Shown here in pieces: positions 57,486 to 64,000 of a DNA stretch of 64,000 nt. Source of the stretch: Solimonas_A sp035476855. Lineage in GTDB: Bacteria > Pseudomonadota > Gammaproteobacteria > Nevskiales > Nevskiaceae. The number at the start of each line of letters is the position of its first letter. The first letter of the stretch is position 1. The translations under genes were made by a program, and so were the position numbers. Below the pieces are notes generated by a model. It ran no database searches. It was not told the origin of the DNA and saw nothing but the letters and a program-made list of their open reading frames with translations. The stretch is taken from contig DATILC010000168.1 of the NCBI GenBank assembly GCA_035476855.1, forward strand, positions 4,829 through 68,828, given 5' to 3'.

Positions 57486-58337
57486 ATGAGCACCGGCACC
57501 TCTTTGTTTCACCGCATGGTCGGCCAGCCCGGCGAACTGCCGGACATCGTGCTCGAGTCCGGCGGCCTCGGCAGCTCCGACGACTGGCGGCATGTCGAAG
57601 GCCTGCTCGCGCGCCATACCCGCGTGCTGGCCTACGACCGCGCCGGCATGGGGCAAAGCCCGGCGGACGAGGCTGGCTACAGCGCGAGTGCCGTGACCGC
57701 GCGCCTGACCGCCCTGCTCGATCGGTTGCAATGGAAGCGCCCGGTGCTGCTGGTCGGCTATTCGCTGGGCGGTCTCTACGCGCGGCAATTCGCGGCCAGC
57801 CAGCCACAGCGCGTCGCCGGCCTGATATTGCTCGACGCCACACCGACAGCCCATGTGTTCCCGGCAGTGGCAATGCGCCGGGCGCAGCGCGTGATCTGGC
57901 TGCTGCACTGGGTTGCACGCCTGGCCCCGGCCGGCCTGCTCCAGCGGCTGTTCGGCTCCAAAACGGACACCGCACGATCCCAACGGCAACTGGCGCAGCT
58001 CCGCACGCCGGACTACCTGCCGCGCATGCGTGCCGAGCTGACTGCCATGACCGGCGTGCAAGCTGAAGTGGGCCGCATCGCGGCAAGGCCGCAGCATCCG
58101 GTGATGGCGATTCTCGCCGGCACCCGGCCCGCGCAGATGACGGATGCCGACTTCGCCCACATGCAGACCCTGCACCGCGAACTGGCGAGCGTCTCGCCGG
58201 CGCCGCTGAGCCAGCTCACCGTCGTCGACGCCGCCAACCACGGCAGCCTGCTCAGCGATCCCGCCAACGCCGCCCAGGTCGCCGACCACATTCTCGCCTT
58301 CGCGCGCAGCCTGCCGCACACACCGGAAAAACCATGA
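57486..58337 (+). CDS. Alpha/beta hydrolase 2
   Basis: The 283 residues carry the nucleophile elbow GYSLGG (about 95-100), VLESGGLGSSDDWRHVEGL near the N-terminus, LILLDATPTAH and a C-terminal His in DAANHGSLL. It is homologous to the hydrolase at 38955 and occupies the same place, directly after a TonB receptor. Its stop overlaps the ridA start (ATGA). No signal peptide. The substrate is unknown. Confidence 0.85.
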   Translation: MSTGTSLFHRMVGQPGELPDIVLESGGLGSSDDWRHVEGLLARHTRVLAYDRAGMGQSPADEAGYSASAVTARLTALLDRLQWKRPVLLVGYSLGGLYARQFAASQPQRVAGLILLDATPTAHVFPAVAMRRAQRVIWLLHWVARLAPAGLLQRLFGSKTDTARSQRQLAQLRTPDYLPRMRAELTAMTGVQAEVGRIAARPQHPVMAILAGTRPAQMTDADFAHMQTLHRELASVSPAPLSQLTVVDAANHGSLLSDPANAAQVADHILAFARSLPHTPEKP

Positions 58338-58720
58338 GCATCGAAGTCATCGGCAAGAGCCCCACCCTGCCCAACGGCATGACCATTCCGCTGTCGCCGG
58401 CCATCCGCGCGGGCCAGCTGATCTTCGTCTCGGGCCAGCTGGGCCTGGACGGCAACCGCGCACTGGTCGGCCCCGACATCGAGGCGCAGACACACCAGGT
58501 GATGGCGAACCTGCGCGCGGTCCTGCAGCAGGCTGGCGCGGACCTCGACCGCGTCGTGAAAGCCACTGTCTGGCTCACCGACAAGACGGACTTCGCCGCC
58601 TTCAACGCGATCTACCGCGAATACTTCCCGCAGCACCCGCCGGCACGCTCGACGGTGGTCAGCGAGTTGCTGATCCCGGGCGCACGCCTCGAGATCGACG
58701 TCATCGCCAGCCTCGACTGA
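58334..58720 (+). CDS. RidA-family enamine/imine deaminase
   Basis: A small trimeric enzyme (128 residues) that hydrolyses reactive enamines and imines such as 2-aminoacrylate to 2-oxo acids plus ammonia. Family blocks are IRAGQLIFVSGQLGLDG (about 22-38) and the catalytic-Arg region HPPARSTVVSELLIPGARLEIDVIA (about 101-125). It is last in the operon with dgcN copy 2. It fits with the island's DadA-like enzyme and dehydratase, both of which produce imine or enamine intermediates. Confidence 0.92.
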   Translation: MSIEVIGKSPTLPNGMTIPLSPAIRAGQLIFVSGQLGLDGNRALVGPDIEAQTHQVMANLRAVLQQAGADLDRVVKATVWLTDKTDFAAFNAIYREYFPQHPPARSTVVSELLIPGARLEIDVIASLD

Positions 58721-58723
58721 ATC

Positions 58724-59764
58724 TCAGCCCAGCAGCCGCGACAGCTGCACGCGGTTGCCGATACCGAGCTTGCGGAACACGTTGTGCAGCTGGAACTCGA
58801 CCGTGCGCGGAGAGCGGCACAGGCGCTCGGCGATCTGCTCGTTGCGCAGGCCCTCGACCACCAGGCGCGCGACGCGCTGCTCCGAAGGCGAGAGCTGCTT
58901 CAGCACAGCCAGCGCCTGCTGTGACAGCTCGCCGGCCCGGCCCTGGGTCTGCGCATCCATGAGCCGCAGGACGTAGCCACCGGGCGTCGCCGACAGCTTC
59001 GCGGAGAGTTCCGGCAGTTCCGGGTGCTGAAGATTCAGCGCCGCATCGCCCCCCTGGAAAGCGATGCGCAGCGCCGCCGGCAGGCCAGCCTGCTCCTGTC
59101 CGCGCCGCAGGGCGCGATTCCAGCGACTGAACTCGACCTCGCCGTGCGCGCTCTGGTACAGCAGCGTGCCGCGCCGGTCGAAGAACACCAGCGCCTCGGG
59201 CGAATTCTGCAGGTAGCCCTGCAACAAGGTGCTCAGGCTGCGCTCCTGCGCGAGCGTGCGCAGCCGCGTGAGGCCGGCATCGATCATCGGGTGCATGTAT
59301 TCGAGGAAGGCCTTCTCCTCCTGCGGGATGCTCTCGGGGCCGAACACCGCCAGCACACTGTGCGGATCCGTCTTGCGCCAGAACGCCAGCGCGACGAAGT
59401 CGGTCCATTCCGGGTCCGGCTCCTGCGCCAGGCGGCGCTGCGGTGCGTCCGGATCCTCGGCGGCGATCTGCCCATAGGTGCAGGACTCGATGCGCGGATG
59501 GCGCGCCAGGTAGGGCGCGGTCACGGAGAGGCTCTTCGACGGCACATAGTCCGGCTTGCGCGGCGCCACCAGGTGATATCGCAGCTGCGTGGGCTCGAAG
59601 TCGACGATGTCCGAAAACAGCGCGCAGGAGCGTTCCGGCATTTCCCGGCGCATCAGGTTCAGGCTGGCACGCCAGAAGCCGTCCATGTCCACCGCGCTCT
59701 GCAGCGCGACGATCTGGGCACGCGAGGAGCGAGAGGCGTGGACCGCAGGAGAGCTGGCAAGCAT
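58724..59764 (-). CDS. LuxR-family regulator 2
   Basis: A 346-residue paralogue of the regulator at 39908. The C-terminal HTH is LSPSEQRVARLVVEGLRNEQIAERLCRSPRTVEFQLHNVFRKLGIGNRVQLSRLLG (about 291-346). The N-terminal half has no named domain but shares PDYVP, YLARHP and PDPEW blocks with regulator 1. It converges on the ridA end. Its promoter region is shared with the divergent tetR gene and contains a perfect palindrome. It probably senses a compound linked to the module 2 substrate. Confidence 0.87.
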   Translation of the reverse strand: MLASSPAVHASRSSRAQIVALQSAVDMDGFWRASLNLMRREMPERSCALFSDIVDFEPTQLRYHLVAPRKPDYVPSKSLSVTAPYLARHPRIESCTYGQIAAEDPDAPQRRLAQEPDPEWTDFVALAFWRKTDPHSVLAVFGPESIPQEEKAFLEYMHPMIDAGLTRLRTLAQERSLSTLLQGYLQNSPEALVFFDRRGTLLYQSAHGEVEFSRWNRALRRGQEQAGLPAALRIAFQGGDAALNLQHPELPELSAKLSATPGGYVLRLMDAQTQGRAGELSQQALAVLKQLSPSEQRVARLVVEGLRNEQIAERLCRSPRTVEFQLHNVFRKLGIGNRVQLSRLLG

Positions 59765-59790
59765 GTTTCGACTCCAAGTTTAATTACAAC

Positions 59791-59814
59791 GTATTTTAAT
59801 GTGTGTTAAAATAC
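59791..59814. promoter_or_regulatory. Operator-like palindrome between luxR 2 and tetR
   Basis: GTATTTTAA-TGTGTG-TTAAAATAC is a perfect 9-6-9 palindrome in an AT-rich patch that stands out from the GC-rich surroundings. A promoter towards tetR (TTACAA 59784-59789, 17-bp spacer, TAAAAT 59807-59812) overlaps it. The encoded TetR protein is the natural candidate ligand. Confidence 0.65.
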
Positions 59815-59859
59815 TCCGCACAATCTAGAACAAGCGGTCGCGGCACGCAAGGGGACGGG

Positions 59860-60564
59860 ATGAAGGAAGCGCAAACCCGGACGCGCCGGCGCAAGGGAAA
59901 AAGCGTCGGCGGGCGTCCGCGCAAGCTGAGCCATGAGGCGATCCTGGCGGCGGCCGAGCAGCTGATCCGCCGGGAGGGCACGGACGCCCTCACCCTGCGC
60001 TCCCTGGGTGCCGCACTCGACGTGCAGGCCCCCACCCTCTACACCTACTTCAGCAACCTGGAGGAGATCGAGGAAGCCGCCCTGCATCGCATCTACGGCT
60101 CATTCCCCGTGCCGGACCTGGCGCGGCCGGAACCCCTCGCGGAGCAATTGCTGGACATGTTCCTCGCCCTGCGGGAACTGCATACCCGCAGCCCCGGTGC
60201 ATTGATGGGCGTTCCCGGATCGGCCGCCTGGCACTGGGAAATCCGCCTGGTCAACCAGCTGTTGAAGACCTTCTCGGAAATCGGTGTCGACGATTTCGGC
60301 ACGATCGTCGCCTATCGCGCCATGCTGGGGCTCACGGCCATCGATGCCAAGGCCGAACGAACGGCTGAGCACGACGAAGAGGAAGCCATGCTGGCAAAGC
60401 TTCCGGCGTCCGAAGCCGGCTATATCCAGCGTCTCTTCGGGAATCTTCCGGACTGGGTGCGGCGCCCCAGCGAAGACCGCTTCCGCCAGACGTTCACCGC
60501 GCTGGTGGAAAAGCTACTTCCGCAGGTAATCAAGCACGACGCGAAGCGCAGGCCGCGCCGCTAG
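59860..60564 (+). CDS. TetR/AcrR-family regulator at the island edge
   Basis: The 234 residues have a basic N-terminus (TRTRRRKGKSVGGRPRKLS) and a helix-turn-helix in EAILAAAEQLIRREGTDALTLRSLGAALDVQAPTLYTYFSNLEEI (about 26-70). The C-terminal domain resembles the TetR_C variants of actinobacterial/AcrR type. The ATG follows a GGGACGGG stretch. Divergent from luxR 2 over a palindrome. The last codon and stop (TAG) lie inside a 161-bp palindromic element, so the original C-terminus was probably longer or different. Confidence 0.85.
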   Translation: MKEAQTRTRRRKGKSVGGRPRKLSHEAILAAAEQLIRREGTDALTLRSLGAALDVQAPTLYTYFSNLEEIEEAALHRIYGSFPVPDLARPEPLAEQLLDMFLALRELHTRSPGALMGVPGSAAWHWEIRLVNQLLKTFSEIGVDDFGTIVAYRAMLGLTAIDAKAERTAEHDEEEAMLAKLPASEAGYIQRLFGNLPDWVRRPSEDRFRQTFTALVEKLLPQVIKHDAKRRPRR

Positions 60565-60721
60565 GGAAGTTCTGATTAAGTTGCCGTTCGCCCTGAGCTT
60601 GTCGAAGGGTGGGCGGCAACTCGTTGACCGGCGGTGAGGAAAGTCCACCCGTGCTTCGACAGGCTCGCCTGGAGGCGCCTACTTCTGGCAGCACGAACGG
60701 ACTTTTTCAGAGCTTCCCTAG
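60561..60721. mobile_element. 161-bp MITE-like palindromic element
   Basis: The left end CTAGGGAAGTTCTGATTAAG (60561-60580) matches the inverse of the right end (60701-60721) at 18 of 21 positions. Inside, CCGTTCG/CGAACGG and GAGCTTGTCGAAG/CTTCGACAGGCTC continue the palindrome. CTAG at both outer ends may be a target duplication. No coding capacity. The wording CCCTGAGCTTGTCGAAGG is that of a repeat common in proteobacterial genomes. Confidence 0.75.
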
Positions 60722-60736
60722 GCCCCAGGGCTTCGC

Positions 60737-61042
60737 TCAGGCCGCCAGCGGTATGCGACGGGCCGCCATGGCACAGGCGCAGATCCGGCAGATGGCGGTC
60801 GATTCGATGAGCAACTGCTCGCGCGCCTTGCGGAGTGCTTCCTCGCGGCCGCCGGCGCCGAGCTTGTGATAGGAATTCGCCAGGTGCCACTTCACGGTTC
60901 CAGACGAAATTCCCAGCGATTGCGCGATACCCTTTTTCGACAGGCCTCGTCCGGCCAGCTCGAGAACCTCCAGTTCCCGTTCCGTCAGGACATTGCTCGT
61001 ATTGCTTCGATTGCGATCCGGAAACTGCTGCTGGGTATTCAT
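60737..61042 (-). CDS. Minimal LuxR-type helix-turn-helix protein
   Basis: A 101-residue protein made almost only of a LuxR/GerE domain: LTERELEVLELAGRGLSKKGIAQSLGISSGTVKWHLANSYHKLGAGGREEALRKAREQ (about 18-75). A Cys-containing tail (TAICRICACAMAARR) follows. GGGGGAGAAGAGC upstream of the ATG at 61042 supports this start; a frame extending to 61222 lacks such a site. No sensor domain is present. Divergent from the leucine dehydrogenase gene, its likely neighbour target. Confidence 0.78.
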   Translation of the reverse strand: MNTQQQFPDRNRSNTSNVLTERELEVLELAGRGLSKKGIAQSLGISSGTVKWHLANSYHKLGAGGREEALRKAREQLLIESTAICRICACAMAARRIPLAA

Positions 61043-61335
61043 GCTCTTCTCCCCCGGATGCTCTCCGTGGATGTCTGCCGCGAGCAGCATGCCCGCCGAT
61101 GCCGATGCAGGCATCCGTAGTTCCACCGGTCCGCCGAAGAAAATGCCGCGTGGGTGCCACGGCGAGGGCGCTCCACAGAAATCCGGAAAATCTTCCCGCA
61201 AGGGTGGCAGCGCCTGGAACACCTTCCCGATGCACCCGCGAATCGGACGCCAGAAAAGAATAATTTCTCTCCTTGCGGGGCCTAAGCTGTTCTCGTACCG
61301 ACAGCGGTCGGGAACATCAGGCGAGAACCATCATC

Positions 61336-62379
61336 ATGTTCAACAGCAAAGCGTACGACGGCCACGAAGGCGTGACCTTCTTCTCGGATACAGCCAGCGG
61401 CCTGAAGGGCATCGTGGCGATCCATTCCACGACGCTGGGTCCCGCCGCTGGCGGCTGCCGCGCCTGGACCTACGAAAGCGAAGAGGCTGCACTCCACGAC
61501 GTCCTGCGCCTCTCGCGCGGCATGAGCTACAAGAACGCCGTCGCGGGCCTGCCGCTGGGCGGCGGCAAGGCCGTCATCATCCGCGAGCCCGGCAAGCCGG
61601 TGACGGCAGCGCAGTTCGAGGCCTTCGGCCGCGTCGTCGAGCGCCTGCATGGCGCATATGTCACGGCAGAGGACGTGGGCGTCACCGTGGCCGACATGGC
61701 CTGCGTCGCGCGCGCGACGTCCTACGTCAGCGGCCTGTCGAGCCACGGCGACACCGCGGGTGGTGATCCTTCGCCCAAGACGGCCTATGGCGTGTATTGC
61801 GGCATCCTCGCCGCGGTGCAGGCGCGCCTCGAGCTGTCGGATCTCCGCGGCCTGCGTGTTGCCGTGCAAGGCCTGGGCAGCGTCGGCCGCCATCTCTGCG
61901 AGAACCTGCACAAGGCCGGAGTCCGCCTGATCGTCGCCGACATCAACACCGCGGCCTGCGATCGCGCCCGCGAGCAGTTCGGCGCACAGGTGGTGAGCCC
62001 CGAGGAGATTCTCTTCCAGGACGTGGAGGTGCTGTCCCCCTGCGCGCTGGGCGGCATCGTCAATGCCCAGTCGGTCCCGCGCATCCGCGCTCCGATCATC
62101 GCCGGCGGCGCCAACAACCAGCTCGCGACTGCGGAAGACGGGCTGGCCCTGCACGCCCGCGGCATCCTCTACGCGCCGGACTACGTGATCAACGCCGGCG
62201 GCATCATCTGCGCCGCTTCCGAGTACCTGAAGAGCGCCAGCGAGCAGGAAGTCTGGCAGCGCGTTGCGGGCATCGAGCAAACCCTCGCCGCGATCTTCGC
62301 GGAGTCGAAGGCCTCCGATACCCCGCCGCACGTGATCGCCGACGCGCTTGCGCTGGCACGCATGGGCGGTCGTCACTGA
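61336..62379 (+). CDS. Leu/Val/Phe-type amino acid dehydrogenase
   Basis: An NAD-dependent oxidative deaminase of the Glu/Leu/Phe/Val dehydrogenase family, with 347 residues. The substrate domain has GPAAGGCRAW and the lysines K66 (MSYKNA) and K78 (LPLGGGKAV) that bind and activate the amino acid. The Rossmann domain shows VAVQGLGSVGRHL. The length and motif set fit leucine or valine dehydrogenase rather than glutamate dehydrogenase. Placed next to an Lrp regulator and an E3 gene, it probably feeds branched-chain 2-oxo acids to a dehydrogenase complex. Confidence 0.92.
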   Translation: MFNSKAYDGHEGVTFFSDTASGLKGIVAIHSTTLGPAAGGCRAWTYESEEAALHDVLRLSRGMSYKNAVAGLPLGGGKAVIIREPGKPVTAAQFEAFGRVVERLHGAYVTAEDVGVTVADMACVARATSYVSGLSSHGDTAGGDPSPKTAYGVYCGILAAVQARLELSDLRGLRVAVQGLGSVGRHLCENLHKAGVRLIVADINTAACDRAREQFGAQVVSPEEILFQDVEVLSPCALGGIVNAQSVPRIRAPIIAGGANNQLATAEDGLALHARGILYAPDYVINAGGIICAASEYLKSASEQEVWQRVAGIEQTLAAIFAESKASDTPPHVIADALALARMGGRH

Positions 62380-62385
62380 ACAGGT

Positions 62386-62417
62386 CGCAGGACGGCTCCT
62401 TCCGGAGCCGTCCTGCG
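62386..62417. terminator. Bidirectional hairpin between dehydrogenase and lrp genes
   Basis: CGCAGGACGGCTCC-TTCC-GGAGCCGTCCTGCG is a perfect 14-bp stem with a 4-nt loop between the convergent stop codons. T-runs are absent, so efficiency is uncertain. Confidence 0.7.
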
Positions 62418-62418
62418 G

Positions 62419-62895
62419 TCAGCCCCCGAGATGGCGCAGCGGCAGCTGCGTGCGATGGACCGCCTGCTCGAAGGAGATCATCGAGCTGATTTCCTGGACC
62501 TCGAGGCGCGACAGCTTGGTCCAGACCACGTCGCGGTATTCCTCGATGCTGGTGGCGACGATCTTCAGCAGGAAATCCACCTGGCCGAGGACGGTATGGC
62601 ACTCCAGCACCTGCGGGATCGCCTTGACCGACTCGATGAATTTCGGCAGCGCATTGGTGCCGTGACGGGACATCTTCACCAGCGCGAAGACGATGACGTT
62701 GCAGCCAACCTTCTTCGGGTTGAGCACCGCCACGCGCTGCTCGATCACGCCCTCTTCGAGGAAGGTCTGCACTCGCCGCCAGACCACGGACTTGGATGAA
62801 CCGACGCGGTCCGCGATGTCGACCACCGGCAGGGTCACGTCCTCCTGCAGCTCCTCGAGAATACGCATGTCGAGGCTATCCAGGGTTGTGGTCAT
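62419..62895 (-). CDS. Lrp/AsnC-family regulator
   Basis: The 158 residues have an N-terminal winged helix-turn-helix (LDSLDMRILEELQEDVTLPVVDIADRVGSSKSVVWRRVQTFLEEGVI, about 5-50). The C-terminal RAM/ligand domain follows (VIVFALVKMSRHGTNALPKFIESVKAIPQVLECHTVLGQVDFLLKIV). These proteins sense amino acids. Its neighbours (leucine-type dehydrogenase and E3) suggest a BkdR-like regulator of branched-chain amino-acid catabolism. Confidence 0.92.
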   Translation of the reverse strand: MTTTLDSLDMRILEELQEDVTLPVVDIADRVGSSKSVVWRRVQTFLEEGVIEQRVAVLNPKKVGCNVIVFALVKMSRHGTNALPKFIESVKAIPQVLECHTVLGQVDFLLKIVATSIEEYRDVVWTKLSRLEVQEISSMISFEQAVHRTQLPLRHLGG

Positions 62896-62993
62896 GAATA
62901 CCCTCCATCGTCTGTTTATCGGACCAATTTACCACTGCCAAGAGACTAACCGGATCATTGACTCCACACTTGTCAACTTTCAGGTACAAACCC

Positions 62994-64000
62994 CTAGGCG
63001 TGGATGGCGCGGCCCAGCGTGGCGAGCGCCGCCTCGGGCAGGGTCTCCGACATCGTCGGATGGACGTGGATGGTGCCCGCGAGATCCTCGAGCCGCGCAC
63101 CCATCTCCAGGGCCAGGGCGAACTCGCCTGACAGCTCCGAGGCATGCGCGCCCACCGCATGCAGGCCCAGCACCAGATGGTTGTCCGCACGCGCAGTGAC
63201 GCGCACGAAACCACCGTCGGTTCCGGCTTCCATGGTGAGCGAGCGGCCGTTGGCGGCGAACGGGAAGCTGGCGACCTTGATGTCGATGCCGGCGGCCTTC
63301 GCCTCATCGGGCGACAGGCCGGCGCCGACGATCTCCGGCTCGGTGAAGCAGACCGCAGCGATGGCGACCGGGTCGAAGCTGCGCCGATGACCGGCGATGA
63401 TCTCGGCCACCATCTCGCCCTGCGCGGAAGCCTTGTGCGCCAGCATCGGCTCGCCGACGAGATCGCCGATCGCCCAGACGTTGCGCATCGAGGTACGACA
63501 CTGGTTGTCGACCTTGATCCAGCGGCCGTTCATGTCAACCGCCATGTTCTCAAGACCCCAGCCCGCGGTACCTGGCACACGGCCCACAGTGACCAGCACG
63601 CGGTCGCAGGGCAGTTCCAGCGGCCCGCTGCCGTTGGCAACTGAAAGGACCGGGCCATCCGGACCGTCTGCGAGTCCCTGCGCCTTGGCGTTCACATGGA
63701 CGACGATGCCGTGCTTCTTCAGCCACTGCTCGACCGGCCGCGTCAGCTGCGCGTCATGGAGCGGCAGGATGCGCGGGCCGGCTTCGACGAAAGTGACGTG
63801 GCTGCCCATGCGCGCGAAGGCGATGCCCAGCTCCATGCCGATGTAGCCCGCGCCGACGACGACGAGGCGCCGCGGCAGTTCCTGCAGTGACAGCGCATCG
63901 GCGGACGACAGCACGCGACCACCGAAGGGCAGATGAGGAAGTTCCACCGGCACCGAGCCGTTGGCGAGGATCACGTGCTCTGCACTAACGGTTACTTCGC
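62994..64000 (-). CDS. Dihydrolipoyl dehydrogenase, 5' part beyond the window
   Basis: The E3 flavoprotein that reoxidises lipoyl groups of 2-oxo acid dehydrogenase complexes using NAD. The frame is open to the end of the window, and the FAD motif and redox-active disulfide lie outside it. Visible parts are AEHVILANGS, the NAD-binding VVGAGYIGMELGIAFARMGSHVTFVEA, the FAD block VWAIGDLVGEPMLAHKASAQGE and the C-terminal catalytic pair in HVHPTMSETLPEA. The neighbouring Lrp and leucine-type dehydrogenase suggest it belongs to a branched-chain complex. Confidence 0.92.
   Translation of the reverse strand, partial: EVTVSAEHVILANGSVPVELPHLPFGGRVLSSADALSLQELPRRLVVVGAGYIGMELGIAFARMGSHVTFVEAGPRILPLHDAQLTRPVEQWLKKHGIVVHVNAKAQGLADGPDGPVLSVANGSGPLELPCDRVLVTVGRVPGTAGWGLENMAVDMNGRWIKVDNQCRTSMRNVWAIGDLVGEPMLAHKASAQGEMVAEIIAGHRRSFDPVAIAAVCFTEPEIVGAGLSPDEAKAAGIDIKVASFPFAANGRSLTMEAGTDGGFVRVTARADNHLVLGLHAVGAHASELSGEFALALEMGARLEDLAGTIHVHPTMSETLPEAALATLGRAIHA

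Overview
The window is GC-rich, densely coding chromosomal DNA from a gammaproteobacterium. Gene content (prfB with a programmed frameshift upstream of lysS, OmpA with thrombospondin type 3 repeats, a PHA synthase-like enzyme, a wax ester synthase, an MpaB-type oxygenase, TonB receptors) would suit the Nevskiales/Xanthomonadales neighbourhood. The exact lineage is an inference from gene content only. No phage, integrase, plasmid gene or CRISPR array is visible. The window ends inside a dihydrolipoyl dehydrogenase gene.

Region 1 (1-29.6 kb) is mostly housekeeping: recQ, lysS, prfB, ompA, a YhiN-type flavoprotein, a pseudouridine synthase, a TetR gene with palindromes over its own promoter, an MpaB-like oxygenase, an acyl-CoA dehydrogenase, a DEAD-box helicase, tRNA-Asn, an aspartate aminotransferase, uvrB with a DCC protein, tRNA-Val, a lytic transglycosylase and a DUF349 protein. 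One visibly AT-richer gene, an OLD-like AAA ATPase with a TOPRIM-like half (24126-26033), is a likely acquired defence-type gene. It is followed by a storage-lipid group: enoyl-CoA hydratase, PHA synthase-like enzyme and wax ester synthase.

Region 2 (about 31.5-60.6 kb) is the most interesting part: a catabolic island that appears built to import and dismantle D-amino-acid-containing peptides, above all D-glutamate. It holds two copies of a dgcN-dgcA pair (D-Glu N-acetyltransferase and N-acetyl-D-Glu racemase type). It also has three large cytoplasmic beta-lactamase-fold serine hydrolases of the D-aminopeptidase/MlrB type, a cytoplasmic class A beta-lactamase-fold protein, an M81 (MlrC, 'microcystinase') metallopeptidase and a leucyl aminopeptidase. 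Two TonB receptors, a GPH-type symporter, a DadA/DAO-type flavoenzyme, a threonine/serine dehydratase, RidA, two alpha/beta hydrolases and two related LuxR regulators complete it. The order dgcN-dgcA-(hydrolases)-TonB receptor-alpha/beta hydrolase-convergent luxR occurs twice, so the island contains a diverged segmental duplication. A short motif with a GGTG/TTTT core recurs upstream of several of its transcription units. The nearest described analogy is the microcystin (mlr) pathway, but no mlrA-type gene is seen, and the true substrate is unknown.

Region 3 (60.7-64 kb) has a minimal LuxR-type protein, a Leu/Val-type dehydrogenase, an Lrp-type regulator and a dihydrolipoyl dehydrogenase. This is probably one edge of a branched-chain amino-acid catabolic locus.

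Several small palindromic repeats sit between genes. They include a 266-bp element that can fold as a three-way junction and abuts the start codon of the dehydratase gene; a hairpin repeat whose copies differ by compensatory base changes; a 167-bp MITE with a perfect 19-bp inverted repeat and a 4-bp target duplication; and a 161-bp element that supplies the stop codon of a tetR gene.
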